64,000 bases of DNA from Druceiella hillmani (Eukaryota > Arthropoda > Insecta > Lepidoptera > Hepialidae), in contig JAYKKI010000027.1 of NCBI GenBank assembly GCA_039881145.1, positions 22,765,001 through 22,829,000 of the forward strand, in the 5' to 3' direction. A program made the translations under genes and the position numbers. Each line of letters starts with the position of its first letter. The stretch's first letter is position 1. Positions 49,825-63,450 of the stretch are shown piece by piece. Below the pieces are notes generated by a model. The model worked only from the letters and a program-made list of their open reading frames with translations, made no database searches and was not told the origin of the DNA.

Positions 49825-52590
49825 AGTGTATGTATGCGCGCTTGTATGCACTATGTATTTATCTAAGCAAATCATGCTCATTCTAAAATGACGCAATTTT
49901 TAATTTAGGTCTAAATCAAAAGTAGCGAAAAAATTACTTTCCAATGTCTTCTAAGTGACTTAGAGACTTTAGAGGAAAGTTAAAAGGCGAATAGAGAACT
50001 AGTTTCCCGGTAGACAAATTTTAACTGAAATGGATCTATCAATTATTCACGGCCAATAATTAATCGGCAGAGGTGTTCGTTTTTAGAATCCGGTATTTTA
50101 TTTTATTTTTTTAAAATAGCAAAGTGGTTAAAAAACAGCATGTGCACGTATTTTTGTGGATAAAAAACCAAAGACATTTTACGTACGGCTTTATATGGAA
50201 TACAATATGAAAAAAATGTTATTTTTATATTTAACACTTAAAAATGGAATGATTATGGTACAGTTATGACTAATAAATAATTTTTTTAAGTAACCAAAAT
50301 TCAGTTAGAAATAATAGTTTTACTGTTATTCCTTACGGGAAATATCTTTAATATCCCGAGTTAGAAAAACGGTTAGATTAAAAACTTAAAAAGATTAAAA
50401 ATTTTTTTACCAAAATACACCAAGTAAAACACATTATTTAGAGAAATTAATTTACTCTAAGTCATCAGTAATTCACAATATAGAGAAATTATTTTTCTCT
50501 AAGTATTCCGAACGGAACGATTCCGATGAGTACGAATTTTTTTTTCTAAATATTCCATAAATCCGCAGATGCCTTATTTTTTTAATCTTACTATAATTAT
50601 AAATAAGTGCAATTGGCCATGATTTAATTTAAATCCAAAATAAAATTCTACATATGTTAATAGTCCATTATTAATCCAATGATATATTATTGTATTAATG
50701 ATATATTTTCTCTGCTAAATTACGGTAGACCGAGAGGTATTCATTTTTTACAATAATAGAATGAGAAAGTTTCGAATATTTTTATTATCGAACTTCGAAC
50801 TCGCATTATGTTTCATATTACCATTAAATGTATTACACAGTAATATAATGTCGTTGTCACATGATAATATTAGACCTTTCAAGTGTTGTAGATGCAGTAA
50901 CCATTAGTATAACTTTTATTGAACAAACACGTGTAATTTTATTTCATTAAACCACATATTTTGTAAATGTTGGGCGATTATAAAGTCAACGTACTTATTA
51001 CCAGATAAAATAAGTCTTCCGTCCGCTACGTTACACTAACGCATTTTTGAAGATCATAGGTCCAGTACAGAGCTGGCTTGTTGAATCAAGGGCAAAAGAG
51101 TTATATAATATTAGTTTTAATTGATACGATCATGTTGATTTCCAGGACTGCTTTTAATTTAATATTACGCAGATCCAGCACTTTTTTCACCTGTCTACTA
51201 ATTAAACCGATGCAAGAATGTTCATCCAAATGTTATGCAGATTTTCCAAGAAATCTGTTACGAAACATTTCCCTTCTGTTTAAAATTTATTTCATTAAAA
51301 TTGGAAATAACATTTAAATATGACAACTACTTTTAAACAATAACTATCTTGAGTATCATTAAAGGCTTTAAATTAAAACACATGTATAATTTTGAGTATA
51401 TACGTATATTCACTTATCTGTTCATTATGTAATATTAATATATATAGAAACTAAAGTTCAACATTTAAAATGTGACTCTGAATTCATGAGTACAAAACAT
51501 TAGAAGATAAATAAAGCAGAAATATATTTAATTTCAGTTGTTACAGATGCTGTTTAAGAAAAAAGAAACAGGAAAGAAAAACATAATAGGACACATGGCA
51601 ATTAAAATGAAGACTACATCATATTTCGGCACCTAAACTTGTTGATAGGCAAACTTACGTTCTGTGTCATCGTTCATGTATCATGTTCTGTACATCCAGT
51701 ATTCTCCACTGTATAATCTTCCTTTGCTGTGAAGGTTGATCAAATATTTTCAATAAACTTCTGACATTATATCGTGGAAGGAAAGCGAACACTGAGTGTT
51801 TCTATTTCTGTTCCTTTTTCTTGTTAAAAGGTTTGCGTTTATTACGGACGTATCAACAAAATAGGAGAAAAATGGTTTTCACAACTTTCTGATTGGTCAT
51901 TTATTTGTCTCACTTATTCCTACCTGTCAGGAGCTCATTGATATTGATGAAGAATAGTGGCTAAATATTTTTTGTACCATTTTTTATGGTTTATTATTAC
52001 CAATTGTTGGATCCAAATTTATTGTTATTATGTCTCATTTTTATATGCCATTTATTTTTACTGAAGGAACCCATTCTTCCATGTATTCTGTAATATCGTA
52101 TGTGAAAATATATTTTAAGACTCTACAGCAGCCGTCACAGTTTATAAAGCAGGTCAGAGATGTGAATTTAGTTATTATCATGTACTTGTGCATAATGCAT
52201 TCGAAACTGTTGTATCTAATATTTCCAAATAATATTTTTTACAGATGGCTATGTTTAGAAATCTTCTATTTAAAATTTTTAATGTATCGATGAATTATTA
52301 CTCCTAAATTAGGATATAGTTTATCTTATGGTATAAGTTAATGTGGGAAGTTATCTGTTTTACAAAGTACTCATTCCAGCTGTTTGCCTCTTCTGACTCA
52401 CTTTTTTGGGACAAATATTATATGGCTTTCTTTCAAAAAAATTGGTAAGGCTTTCTTTAAAAAATATTCCCTTCTTAGCCTGGTTTGTCTTTGATTTAAG
52501 TCAAGTACTGCAAATTCACAAAATTTGAACTTATGATTCGTTAACATCTCAATAATTGTGACGGGTCTGTATCGATTAAATTGTTACCTG
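46691..52590. other. Long A+T-rich stretch, only microsatellites seen
   Basis: (TA)n tracts lie at 49084-49116 and 49769-49821. I found no transposon motif, LR copy or RNA gene. ORFs 48533-48745, 51078-51317 and 52030-52293 are short, hydrophobic or T-rich, without motifs. This includes a small paired repeat around 50440-50500 (TAGAGAAATTA and CTCTAAGT twice). Confidence 0.5.
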
Positions 52591-52617
52591 TTGAAAGGCG
52601 TGTACCTCATCGTATGG

Positions 52618-52750
52618 CTTTGAAAAAGGCAAAGAATTGGATGAAATGCATTGAGTTAAATGGAGATTATGTTGAGAAATGGAAATATTTTTGAACGTAT
52701 TTTAACTTGTTTTCTTGTATAGACCGAAACTATTCAATTGACTCTCATAG
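52618..52750 (+). mobile_element. Mariner transposon 3' fragment
   Basis: The frame ending at TGA 52692-52694 reads WMKCIELNGDYVEK. This is the characteristic C-terminal end of mariner-family (Tc1/mariner) transposases, which cut and paste by TA-targeted insertion. About 25 bp downstream, CGAAACTATTCAATTGACTC (within 52721-52749), followed by TCATA, resembles a mariner terminal inverted repeat reaching a TA. No catalytic DDD region or left terminus was found upstream, so only the end of the element survives. Confidence 0.65.
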
Positions 52751-52886
52751 ATATGTTAATAAAACTATTTACTATAAAAAAAGACGTTTATTAACCGTTA
52801 GAAAATTAATAATTATTGTGAAAACAAGTTGTTTTTTTTGACCACATGATGTTTAATTTTCTTATGCATTAAAAGTTTTCCATGTT

Positions 52887-52931
52887 CCAAGGTTTTTTAT
52901 TCATGACTGAAGTCATGAATAAAAACCTTGG
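52887..52931. repeat. 22-bp palindrome, 2-bp loop
   Basis: CCAAGGTTTTTTATTCATGA plus CT pairs with AGTCATGAATAAAAACCTTG plus G, with a one-base length difference in the T run. Confidence 0.9.
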
Positions 52932-55900
52932 TAAAAACTAATATAAAAAACTTTCCTGTATTTTTATTTGAATCTAAATACTTTCATAGAATTTTTTTTC
53001 TTTTCTTAAATATATGTAATCATTCATGTTATTGAACATTCTTTTTAAAATATTCATTAATTTAGATATCGTTTATGGCATTTCCATGTCTACGTTTAAA
53101 TTTTGAATTCATGAATCCATACGTACTTTCACAAGTGTAAGGTTACTGATAGATATTTTGCATTTTCTGTGACATTGAATGCATTCGAACGAACAACTTT
53201 CTCATGTTTGATGGGATGTTGAAATAAAAAAATATAATTTTTTGTACACTTAGTCAATGAAATTCAAAGATATGATTTCTATGTTTCTATATATAATTTT
53301 TATAACAACTTACACAGGTATTTACGATTTTATATCTGCGTGAAACTTTTATGCCCGCAAATTGATCTGTTAACTTTATCAATGCCTTGAAAATGTTTTG
53401 CAATGTGACTATTGTACATTCTCACACACATTTTTCAAATGAACTATTTATTTAATAAAGCATACACACTAGACTTTTATTTATAAAATGACGTCAATGT
53501 CACTTTGAAGTAAAAAATAAACAATACTAATTTTTATTTTACAACATATGTTCATGAGTATACGGTGGCAGCTTTTTATTTTCATAATTAAGTATTACAA
53601 AGATTAACTCGGAGCATCACAAAATAATTACATATGGGACATATGTATGTTTTTGCAAAAAGTACAACTTGTGGGCACAAAGTGCGAATCTTTTAGTTTT
53701 TAACTAGCAGGTCTTATGTATATATTGCACAGATGGAACTGACATTATGTGTTAGTATTTAAACTAGATTTCAATTAAACGTGATTTATATTATTTTAAA
53801 AGATTTAGTGATTATACTTATTTTTCTAACACTTATTTTTAAATCACATAAAACGAACAACTGAATATTCATCATGGACTTGGGCAAAAGTGGAGACAAA
53901 TAGCTCTATTATCAAGTCAAACCATTGTCTGTAGGCCTCGTGATCCACCTACAGGCTCCAGCGCTTCGCCCGAAAGAGACCGCAGTCTAGAATTGATGAG
54001 GTCATCAAGTTAACGGGTGGGAACATCCATTGCACTGGTTGCTGTCCGCCAGCTCGGTCTACGAGACCAATAAGTGTAATCTAATATCGTGGTGGTTCTA
54101 CAAAGTGTACCGATTAAAAAAAAAAACAATCTTCGTGACCCTACTTTTTTACGCTTGTATTAAACGTTTTAATACGACCGAGCATTTTATTATATTGTTC
54201 ACATTTTGTTAATACATATTATAAAACAAAGATTCCCGCCCCGTTTGTCTGCATGTGCTCGTATGTTGTATTTTTTCAATAACTACTGAAAGGATTTTGT
54301 TCCATTTTCCATTAATGAATATATTTATTCAGGAAGAAGAAATAATTTATGAATTTTGTGTGAAAATAAAATATTTTGTGAATACTTTGAAAGTATTACA
54401 CGACCTGTGACGATAAACTCGTGAAAAAACGGTCAGTTAGGAGGTCTCTTGGAATGTATTGCGTAACTCGTTACAAATACGTGAGAATAATTACTGGAAA
54501 GACAGTTCTTCACGAAACGTTCTGCAAATATTTTCGTGGCAGTATATGTTTATATATTTCATTAAATTCGTACAAAATGTTTCACTAAGCACTATAAAAA
54601 ATCTAAGCACTTATAAATATCTAATAGTACTTCTAATTAAACTATTTGCAAATATTATTTTTCATGATGTAAATGTATTGCCCACTATATGTTTTAACTG
54701 CCTGAGAACAAACTAATTATAATAATGTACAATTCCATGTAAAATAAAAAATCATTGATTCTTCGATTTTTCCTTTTCCTTTTGTTATAAGACCTCCCAC
54801 TATGCTGACTTTGAAGATAAATAGATCGACCGGAAGCACTATAAATTTTGATGATCAGTGCTTGGATGCAGGTGCAAATGCAGGCTTTAAAAGACCATAC
54901 CTTTCTGTTGCGTGAACCGGAAATGTTTATAGCAACGTAACGCAACTCAGTGTGGAACAAAAATGGGAAAGTTTCTACGATGTTAATTTCAATTCTATAT
55001 CTCAAGTCGCTTCTGAGAAAAAGGGCTTTGACACAGCCTGAAGCATGGGCGGATGGACAACTATGTGATCCTATGATGGTTCCACTTTTTCATTTTATGG
55101 GAAGAAACATTAAAGATATTATTTCCCAACAACATTTTCTTTGTTTAAAGCTTTGTTAATTTATCTTAAAATCAATTTTATCTTCATATTCCTTACGTTA
55201 CGTAGATTAAATTTTTCTTTCATATCGTAGTTTTCTTAAGAGTAGTTTAAATGATATGACGTTATTGTTAAATTTTACACACATGTTTGAGACCGGCTTG
55301 GTGCGTCAATGTATATCAAATCCTGGCTACCTGTACGAAGCCGAAACCCATGGATAGTACATATCATATATTATTGTAAATTGTAGTAATCGATGAAAAT
55401 CAATTACCGTAATTTTATTGGTAATGGGCCACCATAGCAAATTGATTAATTTAAGATAAATAAATTAGAAATTAAATATGGTGTCATCGTGCACTGCCAC
55501 ATGTTCGAGATAAAACGTATTTCCTATCTTTTCTTCAGTTCTATGTTTCTTTTAGGGTTCCTTGTATAGAAGGTTCTGTTTGGAAACCTATTACTGTGGC
55601 TCTGTTGTCCGACTTTGGGACTTTTATCGATCTCCAACCTCTAAACCATAAACAAGCGAAGCAAGCGATAAGCGAACTTTGAAAGCAATACGTTATTAGG
55701 ACGAAAATTCAAGAGAGGTGTCGGAGACAAACTATTCTTTGAATTGTTTCAAAATAATATATTGGATTGTGGCACTTAATAATACATGTGACCGCCTCTC
55801 CTTCCTTCTAAAGTATGTGATATAGAAATTTGAAGAAGTCATTATTCCATTTCAGGTCCAACAACGAAAAGTTATTTTCATGTTATGGTTAGTTAGTGGA

Positions 55901-56369
55901 AAGTTTTAAATTAACTTTTCGAAAAATAATTTCGTTTTGTAAATAACATTCGATTGCTGAGTTTTTTGATATTAAAAAGTGACACGAATAAGGAAAAGTT
56001 TTATATATAAGGCCATGAAAATAAATTAAATTACTTTCCATTATAAATCATTTTTATTCAAGATTATCCCTTATCATATTTTTTGTTATAATTTAATATG
56101 TTAATCACTTATCCTGACATACCATAGGCCGAGTGGCAGCATCATTATGATAAATTCGGTTAAAAGAAAATTGACTCTCTTTATGAAAATAACGGACAAT
56201 ACATAAAAAAGTACAACGTAACGAACGTATTTGAAATCAATATTTCAATATTTCTGTGGTAGTTATACAGATCTACCAATAAAGAAACTTAATTATACTC
56301 TGATGAATCTGCTATACAAAAAGCTGTATAAAGCTTCAAAAGCCTTAAAAAAATATAATAAATAATAGC
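52932..56369. other. A+T-rich stretch, no firm feature
   Basis: A G+C-richer patch at about 53880-54080 and another at 54225-54265 (CCCGCCCCGTTTGTCTGCAT) stand out and may be transposon fragments. The overlapping ORFs at 54694-55005 (minus) and 54950-55159 (plus) have no motif. Nothing else was recognised. Confidence 0.45.
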
Positions 56370-56705
56370 CATATAATGTGCTTAGTTTACCTCTGTGAAA
56401 AAGCGAACTCTTTTGTGTATTATTTTTCAATGAACGCAGATTTAAACTTAATCGAAAATGTATAAATAAAATATTGACTCGACTCGGCGATTGTAGTTCT
56501 AATTGAGTCGCTGTCAGCGCGGACGAGAGAACCACTGACCTAATTGGATTTGCATTGAGTTCTTCCTTTCTTCACAATCCATTTGCAGAGATCTAATTTC
56601 ATTTCGCCGAGTATATTTGCAGACAAAATAATAATATCGTGCAATTAGAGGCATTTAAGAAATATAAAAATAGTTCGATTATGCTTTAAGATCTGACTTA
56701 AATTA

Positions 56706-56740
<35 letters not shown>

Positions 56741-57440
56741 TTGTGTATTTGTACTCATATGCTGTTATTATTTAAATAATAAGTGAAAACAAATTAAAAA
56801 TTACGCCCTTTAATGCGCCTACAGAAATAGAAACAAAATGTTTTAGTATAAATTCAATATTGATCTAAATTAAAAAAAGTTGCTTTTTCATTGCACTAAG
56901 TCATGCTGTTTTTTCCTTTTTCATAAGTAATATTTTTATTTATAATATATCAGATGTCAAACTTTTAACATCTCCTGTTGTCATTACATTGTTTGATGAG
57001 AAAAATAATTTTTGTAACATCTCTATAGTTATACATAAGGAGAACACAGAACTGCTCAGTGCTTGTTAATTTAAAAGTAAATTTAAATTGTTGTGTATAT
57101 GCCTAGTAAATGGATTAAGATAATGGCTGGATACTGATGTAAATGGAAAATGAAAAAAAAAACCAGGAATAATTAGGTTATTTTCATCCACGTAAAGTAT
57201 GTAGAGATTTACTTATACGTGTTCAAGTAATTTTTGAAAATCGATATTGCAATTAATATAAAAATTCGTGTATTATATTCAAGATATTAGGTATTGAAAA
57301 ACCTTACACGACCCAATATGTCATATTAAGTTGATTAAAATAAAGAAATTTTCAAAAGTATTGGTACACACGCACACATATATAAATATGTTATATTTAC
57401 ACAATGTGTAAGATTTTGCAGTATGCTGTATGAACATTTT
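56370..57440. repeat. Segment E2, paralogous to 45690-46690
   Basis: Collinear with E1 over about 1 kb, including GTGCTTAGTTTACCTCTGTG, the reversed G-core, TTGCAGAGATCTAATTTCAT, a (TA)n at 56708-56739 and AGATATTAGGTATTGAAAA. The palindrome of E1 is missing. Confidence 0.8.
56465..56575 (-). repeat. Reversed G-core in E2
   Basis: The minus-strand frame reads LNANPIRSVVLSSALTATQ and continues open beyond the position where LR copies stop (CAA instead of TAA). It is part of ORF 56293-56535. The octamer is intact. Confidence 0.7.
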
Positions 57441-57839
57441 TCTCATCTTAGGGCAATTAAAGTTGATATCCTAATGGGTTTTTAAAAACCATTTAAATAA
57501 ACGAAAAAATATTCGGTAATAAACTACTTTTATCATCTTATATTATCTGTAAAAGTAAAAACCGATACTACGTTTTTTTGCTTTTGTTAGTTCAGCTCAT
57601 CACTGTTATCCTAGTTATTACGGTGATTTCAGAAAGTGAAAGTTGATTCAATTGAATGCCATTTGTTTTCTAAATAATTTCTATTGCACTATTAGGATGG
57701 TTGTATAAAAATGTTTAATTCAACTGAATGCTATTTGTTTTTCTAAATAATTTGTCGCATATTACTATGTTGATTTTCTAGAAAATAAAGACGGAAACAG
57801 CATCTGTTTTATTGTAAAGGGGTCAAATGAACTGTAAAA
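57441..57839. other. A+T-rich, small internal repeat only
   Basis: A segment containing AATGCCATTTGTTTTCTAAA (57655) recurs as AATGCTATTTGTTTTTCTAA (57727), about 72 bp apart. No gene. Confidence 0.5.
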
Positions 57840-57959
57840 AATACGTAAACTGAAATATATCAAAAAAGTTTTAAATAAAGAAAGCATTCGAAAAATATAA
57901 ACCTTCTCTTGGTAATTCCTTCACGGCTAGTCCATTATTCGGTTTATCAACAATTGATA

Positions 57960-58095
57960 TCAGGTGAATTAACGCCATCTTATAGAGCCAGGTTTTCAAT
58001 AAGTAGTTGGTGGTATCAAAAGATGGTAAATAGCCGAGCAAAAGGTCGGATATCCCGTCTTGGACACATTTGTATCGCCATGGAACGTGGCGCTC
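57960..58095 (+). repeat. B-core island, diverged copy
   Basis: It keeps GAATTAACGCCATCTTATAG, AAAAGATGGTAAATAGCC and CCATGGAACGTGGCGCTCTG in order. The start codon is ACG and a deletion shifts the frame, so the 45-codon ORF is absent. Confidence 0.65.
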
Positions 58096-60429
58096 TGAAT
58101 TTATATTCTGGTTTGGACTTTTTATTTTATTCTATTTTCTTTATTTCGAGCCTTTATTTCGTGTGCTCTGAATTTTTATAACGCGCCATAAATCTTTGTA
58201 TGCTGGGAATGTCTAGCTTTCGTAAGCTTTTCCTGTTTTCACGTAAGTTGCTATAAATTGTAAACGAAGAATTTATTTTCGGTTTTCGATATTTGCTTTT
58301 AAGTTATTTACAGGTTTTTGTCGGTTGCATGGATGCGGTTATTTTCTTTAATAGGAATATACAACTTAGGAATATACAACTTTATGTGGAATAGTTTATT
58401 GAACTTTATTGTTTAGGGGAAATTTTCATTATCAGAGTTATTGTGGTATCCATGATGTGTCTCGGAGATTTTATCTGGAACGAAAAATAGAAAGGATTTT
58501 AAAATTTATAAAAAGAGAAAGGTTTTTGTTACAGCTAGTGTTTTTCAAATTTGATTTTCATAAGATAGTAATTATATCAATGCGGTAGTGAAATTTGATA
58601 TTATGTAAGAACATTTCAATAATTATCTACTATTCAATATTATAGTAAAATGTCAATGTTCTACGGATAAGTTTTCGAAAATATAGTTTTGAGAAAATCA
58701 TTTCATTTGAAGTTTAGATCCTCGATTACACAAGAAATATTTCCCTGATAACATTGTATTTATAGAAGGCTACCGTAGGCTTGCTTACAGTTAGGAGTTG
58801 TACGCCACCCCACACTTGCTTATACATCATTGGATGAAATCCGTTAATATTCATGAATTCCCATCTAATCTGATGTCGTTGTTGAGTTATGTTGGTAGTT
58901 TTACAGCAATTTTATCCATAGTTCAATCAATATGAAATTTTTTAATAGTTATCTCTTCTTTCTCTCAGCCTCTTGGTATTTTCGTGTAATTTTTTTTCAG
59001 GAACATTATATTGAAGCAATTCATAGCATACCTTCATTTTGATTTTACCATTAAATTATTCTACTAGTTTCAAAATTCTCGGATATGCTAAATGAAGCAA
59101 ATTGTGCAATTTGAGTAGATAAATGGATATAATTTCAAGGGTCTTAGAACTTGAACATACTTTGATAATCTAGCAAGTGCAAAACCTATGTAGATTCCTC
59201 AGGTAACTCTTTTACGATAAGAATAGTAAACGCGGCATCAGTTGCTCTTATTATGAAATGATTTTTTCAGACGCTCGCAACGGTAGTAATGAATGTCACG
59301 GAAGAGTAGGATACGGGATTAATTTTTCCCGTTATAGAAAGATTATCTCGAGCACGGAGCATCAATTCGAGTGCAAGATATTCATGTGCAAGGCAAGGAT
59401 AAGGCTGTTGTAATTTCCTCAATTTTATTTGAATTTTTTTTATTTGAATTTTGAAAAGAAAATGAACTCTTTACTGATTATATGCCGTACAATCGAATAA
59501 GCATATTTTTTAAAAATTGACTTTGAGCCGTATTGGTAGAAATGTCAATTTAGCCACTTTTAAATTTATGGCTAGTATTGAATTGACGGTATATTTTGAA
59601 TATTCTATAAAAAATACTTAGATAGCACTGCGTGTATTACCAAAGTAATTTTGTTTGTAGTTCAGCGATGTGCATTTTTAATTTTGAAATTATCCATAAA
59701 TATGGCTCTTAATGTAACAATATTTTAAATGAGTAACCCAAGACTTTCCTTAATTAAACTTATAAGTAATTAGTTCAGAAGTTGCAAAGTATTTAATATT
59801 TTATTTTAATGTAAAATAGTTACAGAAACCCCAACCGGTTTCTTGTTGCAACACGCAAGATGTAGTCATCGGTACTACTTAATATTTCCTGAAATTATAA
59901 AATCAAGTTACTTAAAGTAATTTCCTTTAGAAGTAGTAAAGGAATGCTAATATCTGAAGTTCTTTCAGATTTTTCAAACCCACCGTTGAAAAATTAGTGA
60001 GGAGAGTGGTTTATATTTTGCAAATATGGCTTAAAATTGGAAAATGGAAAAAGAAGTCTTAATATTATTTCAAAACAAAGAAAAAAGAATTTCACCGTTT
60101 TTTTGTTTGAAGTAAATTAAAATAATTTTATTTTGCTATATATGAAGCATATACTTATAAACTTTAATTCCCATAAGTGTAATATTGTAGAGAATGTGTT
60201 ACCATGATACACTTTGTCGTTTCTTTCCTTTTCGTATCAAAACTTAAAAAAAAACGAAAGAAATTTCAATCATACTATTTGCTTTGATTTTATTTAAAAG
60301 CTAGTACTATGCGTTTGTTCTATATAAAATATATTCAGAATAAATTCGTCAAAATCTTCCGGTCACTTTCACACTACTACTTAAAGTAAATATGTAAACA
60401 TAAATACAGCAAGAAAAGTTTCAACCAAG

Positions 60430-60560
60430 ACGATAGAATGAAAGGGAGACGCCGTATAAAGTGTGTACGCGTATCCAGTTTTCGCACCCGACGTACACAC
60501 TTTGAACACACTCAATATGTTGTTCGCCACCCCGCCGCCAGTAAAATATTAGTACTTAGA
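60430..60560. other. CpG-richer patch with 12-bp inverted repeat
   Basis: AAAGTGTGTACG (60458-60469) and CGTACACACTTT (60492-60503) are exact complements around a 22-bp loop. The surrounding 120 bp has many CpG dinucleotides (GACGCCGTAT, GTACGCGTAT, CCACCCCGCCGCCAG), unusual for this window. It may be a small insertion, since LR2 and LR4 lack it at the equivalent place (8120 and 29150). Confidence 0.5.
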
Positions 60561-62459
60561 CTGCTACATCTCCCGTTTTATTCATAAAAAAACCCTTATT
60601 TTGACTTGCAAAAATGGTAAAACGTACTAGGATTATTTGCAATAAAATTACTATAATATTTTATGAAGGTTTTCGTGAACTTACGTTCCGTAAGTAAATA
60701 ATTAGTTGAAGATTTTAAAAGCTATAATTATTTCTTCTTACGGAATGACGTCGCTTGCTTACGCGTATATATGCATCAATACGTAGTATATATTGTTTAA
60801 GCTTCGCTCTTAATGGTCAAGTGCACTCGACATGATTGGTTATATGCCTTCTTGCTCTTTACGAAAGTGACACGCTTTGCCTGTTCGAAATTATTGCATA
60901 TGGCACATCTCCTTTCTTCTTTGATCTGTGGTTTCAACCAAACATACCATTCCGGAAATACAAACCTTTTCTTGGTAATTACTTCACAAAGTGCACTTAT
61001 TGTCCATTGAATTAATACAGTTTCGCCTCATATTTTCCTTTTATATATGTGACAAATATAAAGTTGGGTTAGGATGTAGAAATCAGCAGAAGACATTCAG
61101 ATTATTGTGACATTTGATGTGTGCCATGGCGTCTTTTATATTAATGAACTTGGCAATTATGGGCTCTTTTTTGTTATCCTAACTTCTTTTTCAAGGTGTA
61201 GCCTATTACAATGCTATTGCCATCATGTAAACAATTTTAAATTCCTAAAATAAATAATTCAAGATCAGTAACAAAATATAAGTGGGCAGTTGAAGCTATT
61301 AATGGCGACTTTTAAAAATATTTTCTTCTATTCCAGTTAGTCACTTTAATGTACACGGCGAAATATAAAAATAAAATTAAATGAAGTCGCGGTATCTTTT
61401 CGCAAAACCGGACGAGTAACTAGTATTTCGTTTAATTTTCTTTGTTTCTAGTTGTGGAATTAGTTTTTAATTATTTGCTAAGTTTTATGTTTTGTTGGCC
61501 ATACAGCATCATCTTCGTGTCATCATATCAGTAAATGACTTATTTGTACGAAAGCTTTACAAAAATTTATGTGAATAATTTAAGGCAGTATATTTAAAAA
61601 AAAGTTCTAAACCTTCGTATTTTCAAGCGGTTGCTTTTTATTTTATTTTGAAATATACAATTTGTAGTTGTTTGTTCCGTAAGGGATTATTTTATTTCAA
61701 TTCTTTTTATGAAATTACTTTGACGCGGTTGTTTGCACGTAAACAGGCTAACCGTTTAATTTAATGACTACTTTTTTAATCTCATTACGATATTATCGGA
61801 AGAGAAGTATTCTTTAGGTAGTCTGATCAAAACATTTGTTATTATGGAAAGGATATATGTTTTTTTATGAAGTCTTTATATTATTTAGTTGAATTTTTTA
61901 AGTATATTTTTGGAAGTATGAAACGAATTGTTATTTTCCCAGTCAGCATGACACTCTGTATTATAATTTTTATCTGTATTTTGGGTAGGCGGCGTCAATT
62001 GTTTTAAATACTTATAAAAAAAAAGTTGTATAATTTAAAATGTTCACATTTTTAAACAGATAAGTTAAAAATGTATGGTTTTTTTGTGTGCTCAGTCTAC
62101 AAATACTGAATCAGAATTTGTCGGACTGCAATAAAATATTACTAACTACTAGTACTAAAATTCTGAAATGGGATTCGTCGGACTATAATACATGTACATA
62201 TAGCAAAACTAAAATATTTAACACGTCGAGCAGTTTCAAATTAAAACTTTTCTTTTAAATAAAAGAAATGAATTCGCATTTTTTATTGCTCACTAAGAAG
62301 GAGACCGCACGGTCTGGGAAATACATTTTGAAATCTATATTTTTCTTGTGATCACTCTGCACCCTGCTTTTAATGTGACTATTTGTCAAAATATTAGTGC
62401 GCACTGGAAATTCAATAATAAAAAGTAATCTCAGAAAATTGTATGGATAGCATATATGT

Positions 62460-62520
62460 ATACCAAAAAATGTAGGTATGATTGAGAAGCCGAATCAATA
62501 AGTGGTTCCACACCTTACTT
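62460..62520 (+). pseudogene. Eroded tRNA-like block in LR6
   Basis: It aligns by eye with 12250-12309: TATGATTGAGAAGCCGAAT against TATGACTGAGCAGCCAAAT. The A-box has become TCAATAAGTGG and the B-box is lost. Confidence 0.4.
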
Positions 62521-62709
62521 ACGAGTCTTAATTTAATTGTCCTGATTGGTTTTATTTAATTTAATTTTTTATTAAGTAAAATTGGAGAAATGTAGTAGAT
62601 TGAAGTAAAGAAAATCTTATTGATTATTTATATCATATATTTATTAAAATTTTTCCTAATTTTCCAGTTTCTTTGTTATCTATTAGTCCTTTTAATACTA
62701 ATGCTTTAA

Positions 62710-62890
62710 TGCTTCGGCTAAAAGTGGGAGAGAAGGGGAGGTGGTCCAATAGTAGCAATATGCGGGAAATGTAGTAATAATGTTTTAGTCTCTCTGAAAC
62801 AACACTGTATAGGCTTCAATACACTGAAATTTAATTAATTTCAAACATTCTTAATTATGTAACAGAACTTTTATAACAGTATTGAAATAA
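62710..62890 (+). repeat. G-rich block shared with 23560-23830
   Basis: It contains GGCTAAAAGTGGGAGAGAAG then a G-rich run to 62744, TCTCTGAAACAACACTGTAT and ACACTGAAATTTAATTAATT. Confidence 0.7.
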
Positions 62891-63450
62891 TTTTTTGGAG
62901 TTTACTCCTTTCAAGAATCGATTATCATATATAGCGCCTGGAATTAAGTTTTAGGAGTAAAATCAGGGCATTAAAAAAGTGTAACCGTTAACTGGCCTCT
63001 CCGCTGAACATTTTTGCGCATCTTTAGAGTGAAATATCAACATGTTTATTCACTTTTTCTTATGGCGTGATCGCAATGACGGAGTGTGACACACATAGTT
63101 TACTATTGTTCGCTTATATCAAGATGTAATTATTAAATGTCATTTGATGTCTTCTACCCTACACAATTAAAAAGTCTCTTTTAATTTTAACTTCATAGTC
63201 TGACGTTGCTAAATGTTTTTAATTTTGTTGTGTAAATTCTATCTTGTTCATTTGTGTTTTACTTGAAAATAATTATATTGTCACAATTTTTTTGAAGAAG
63301 TTTCCATTTATTTTTAATGATATTGATATTTATATACAGTCTTAACTATTTTATACTTTCCAAGGCAATCAAACTTAAGGAGTAAGCTCCTGTCGCGCAT
63401 CGGAACTGATACGCACAATTTTTCTTTAATAGTAAATAAAGTAATAAGAA

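Larger units (their letters stand above)
57840..63450 (+). repeat. LR6: long repeat copy
   Basis: It starts near the TTCTCTTGGTAATTCCTTCA block that leads into the B-core (57960). It proceeds through the TATCCATGATGTGTCTCGG block (58446), the AGTTTCAAAATTCTCGGATA block (59068), the C-core (about 59350), a second copy of the approach to the B-core (60290-60980, without the core), an eroded tRNA-like block (62480) and the G-rich block (62716). It is more diverged than LR4. ORF 57909-58181 is a frame-shifted run through the B-core, not a gene. Confidence 0.65.

Noticed and set aside
54225..54330. Possible insect transposon fragment around GTTTGTCTGCATGTGCTC
   Set aside because: It looks like sequence seen in dispersed insect repeats, but nothing in the window defines its ends or family.
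54694..55159. Overlapping opposite-strand ORFs of 103 and 69 codons
   Set aside because: No motif, no homologous copy in the window, and composition typical of chance frames.
57909..58181. 90-aa ORF in LR6
   Set aside because: It runs through the B-core in a frame created by local deletions and does not exist in other LR copies.
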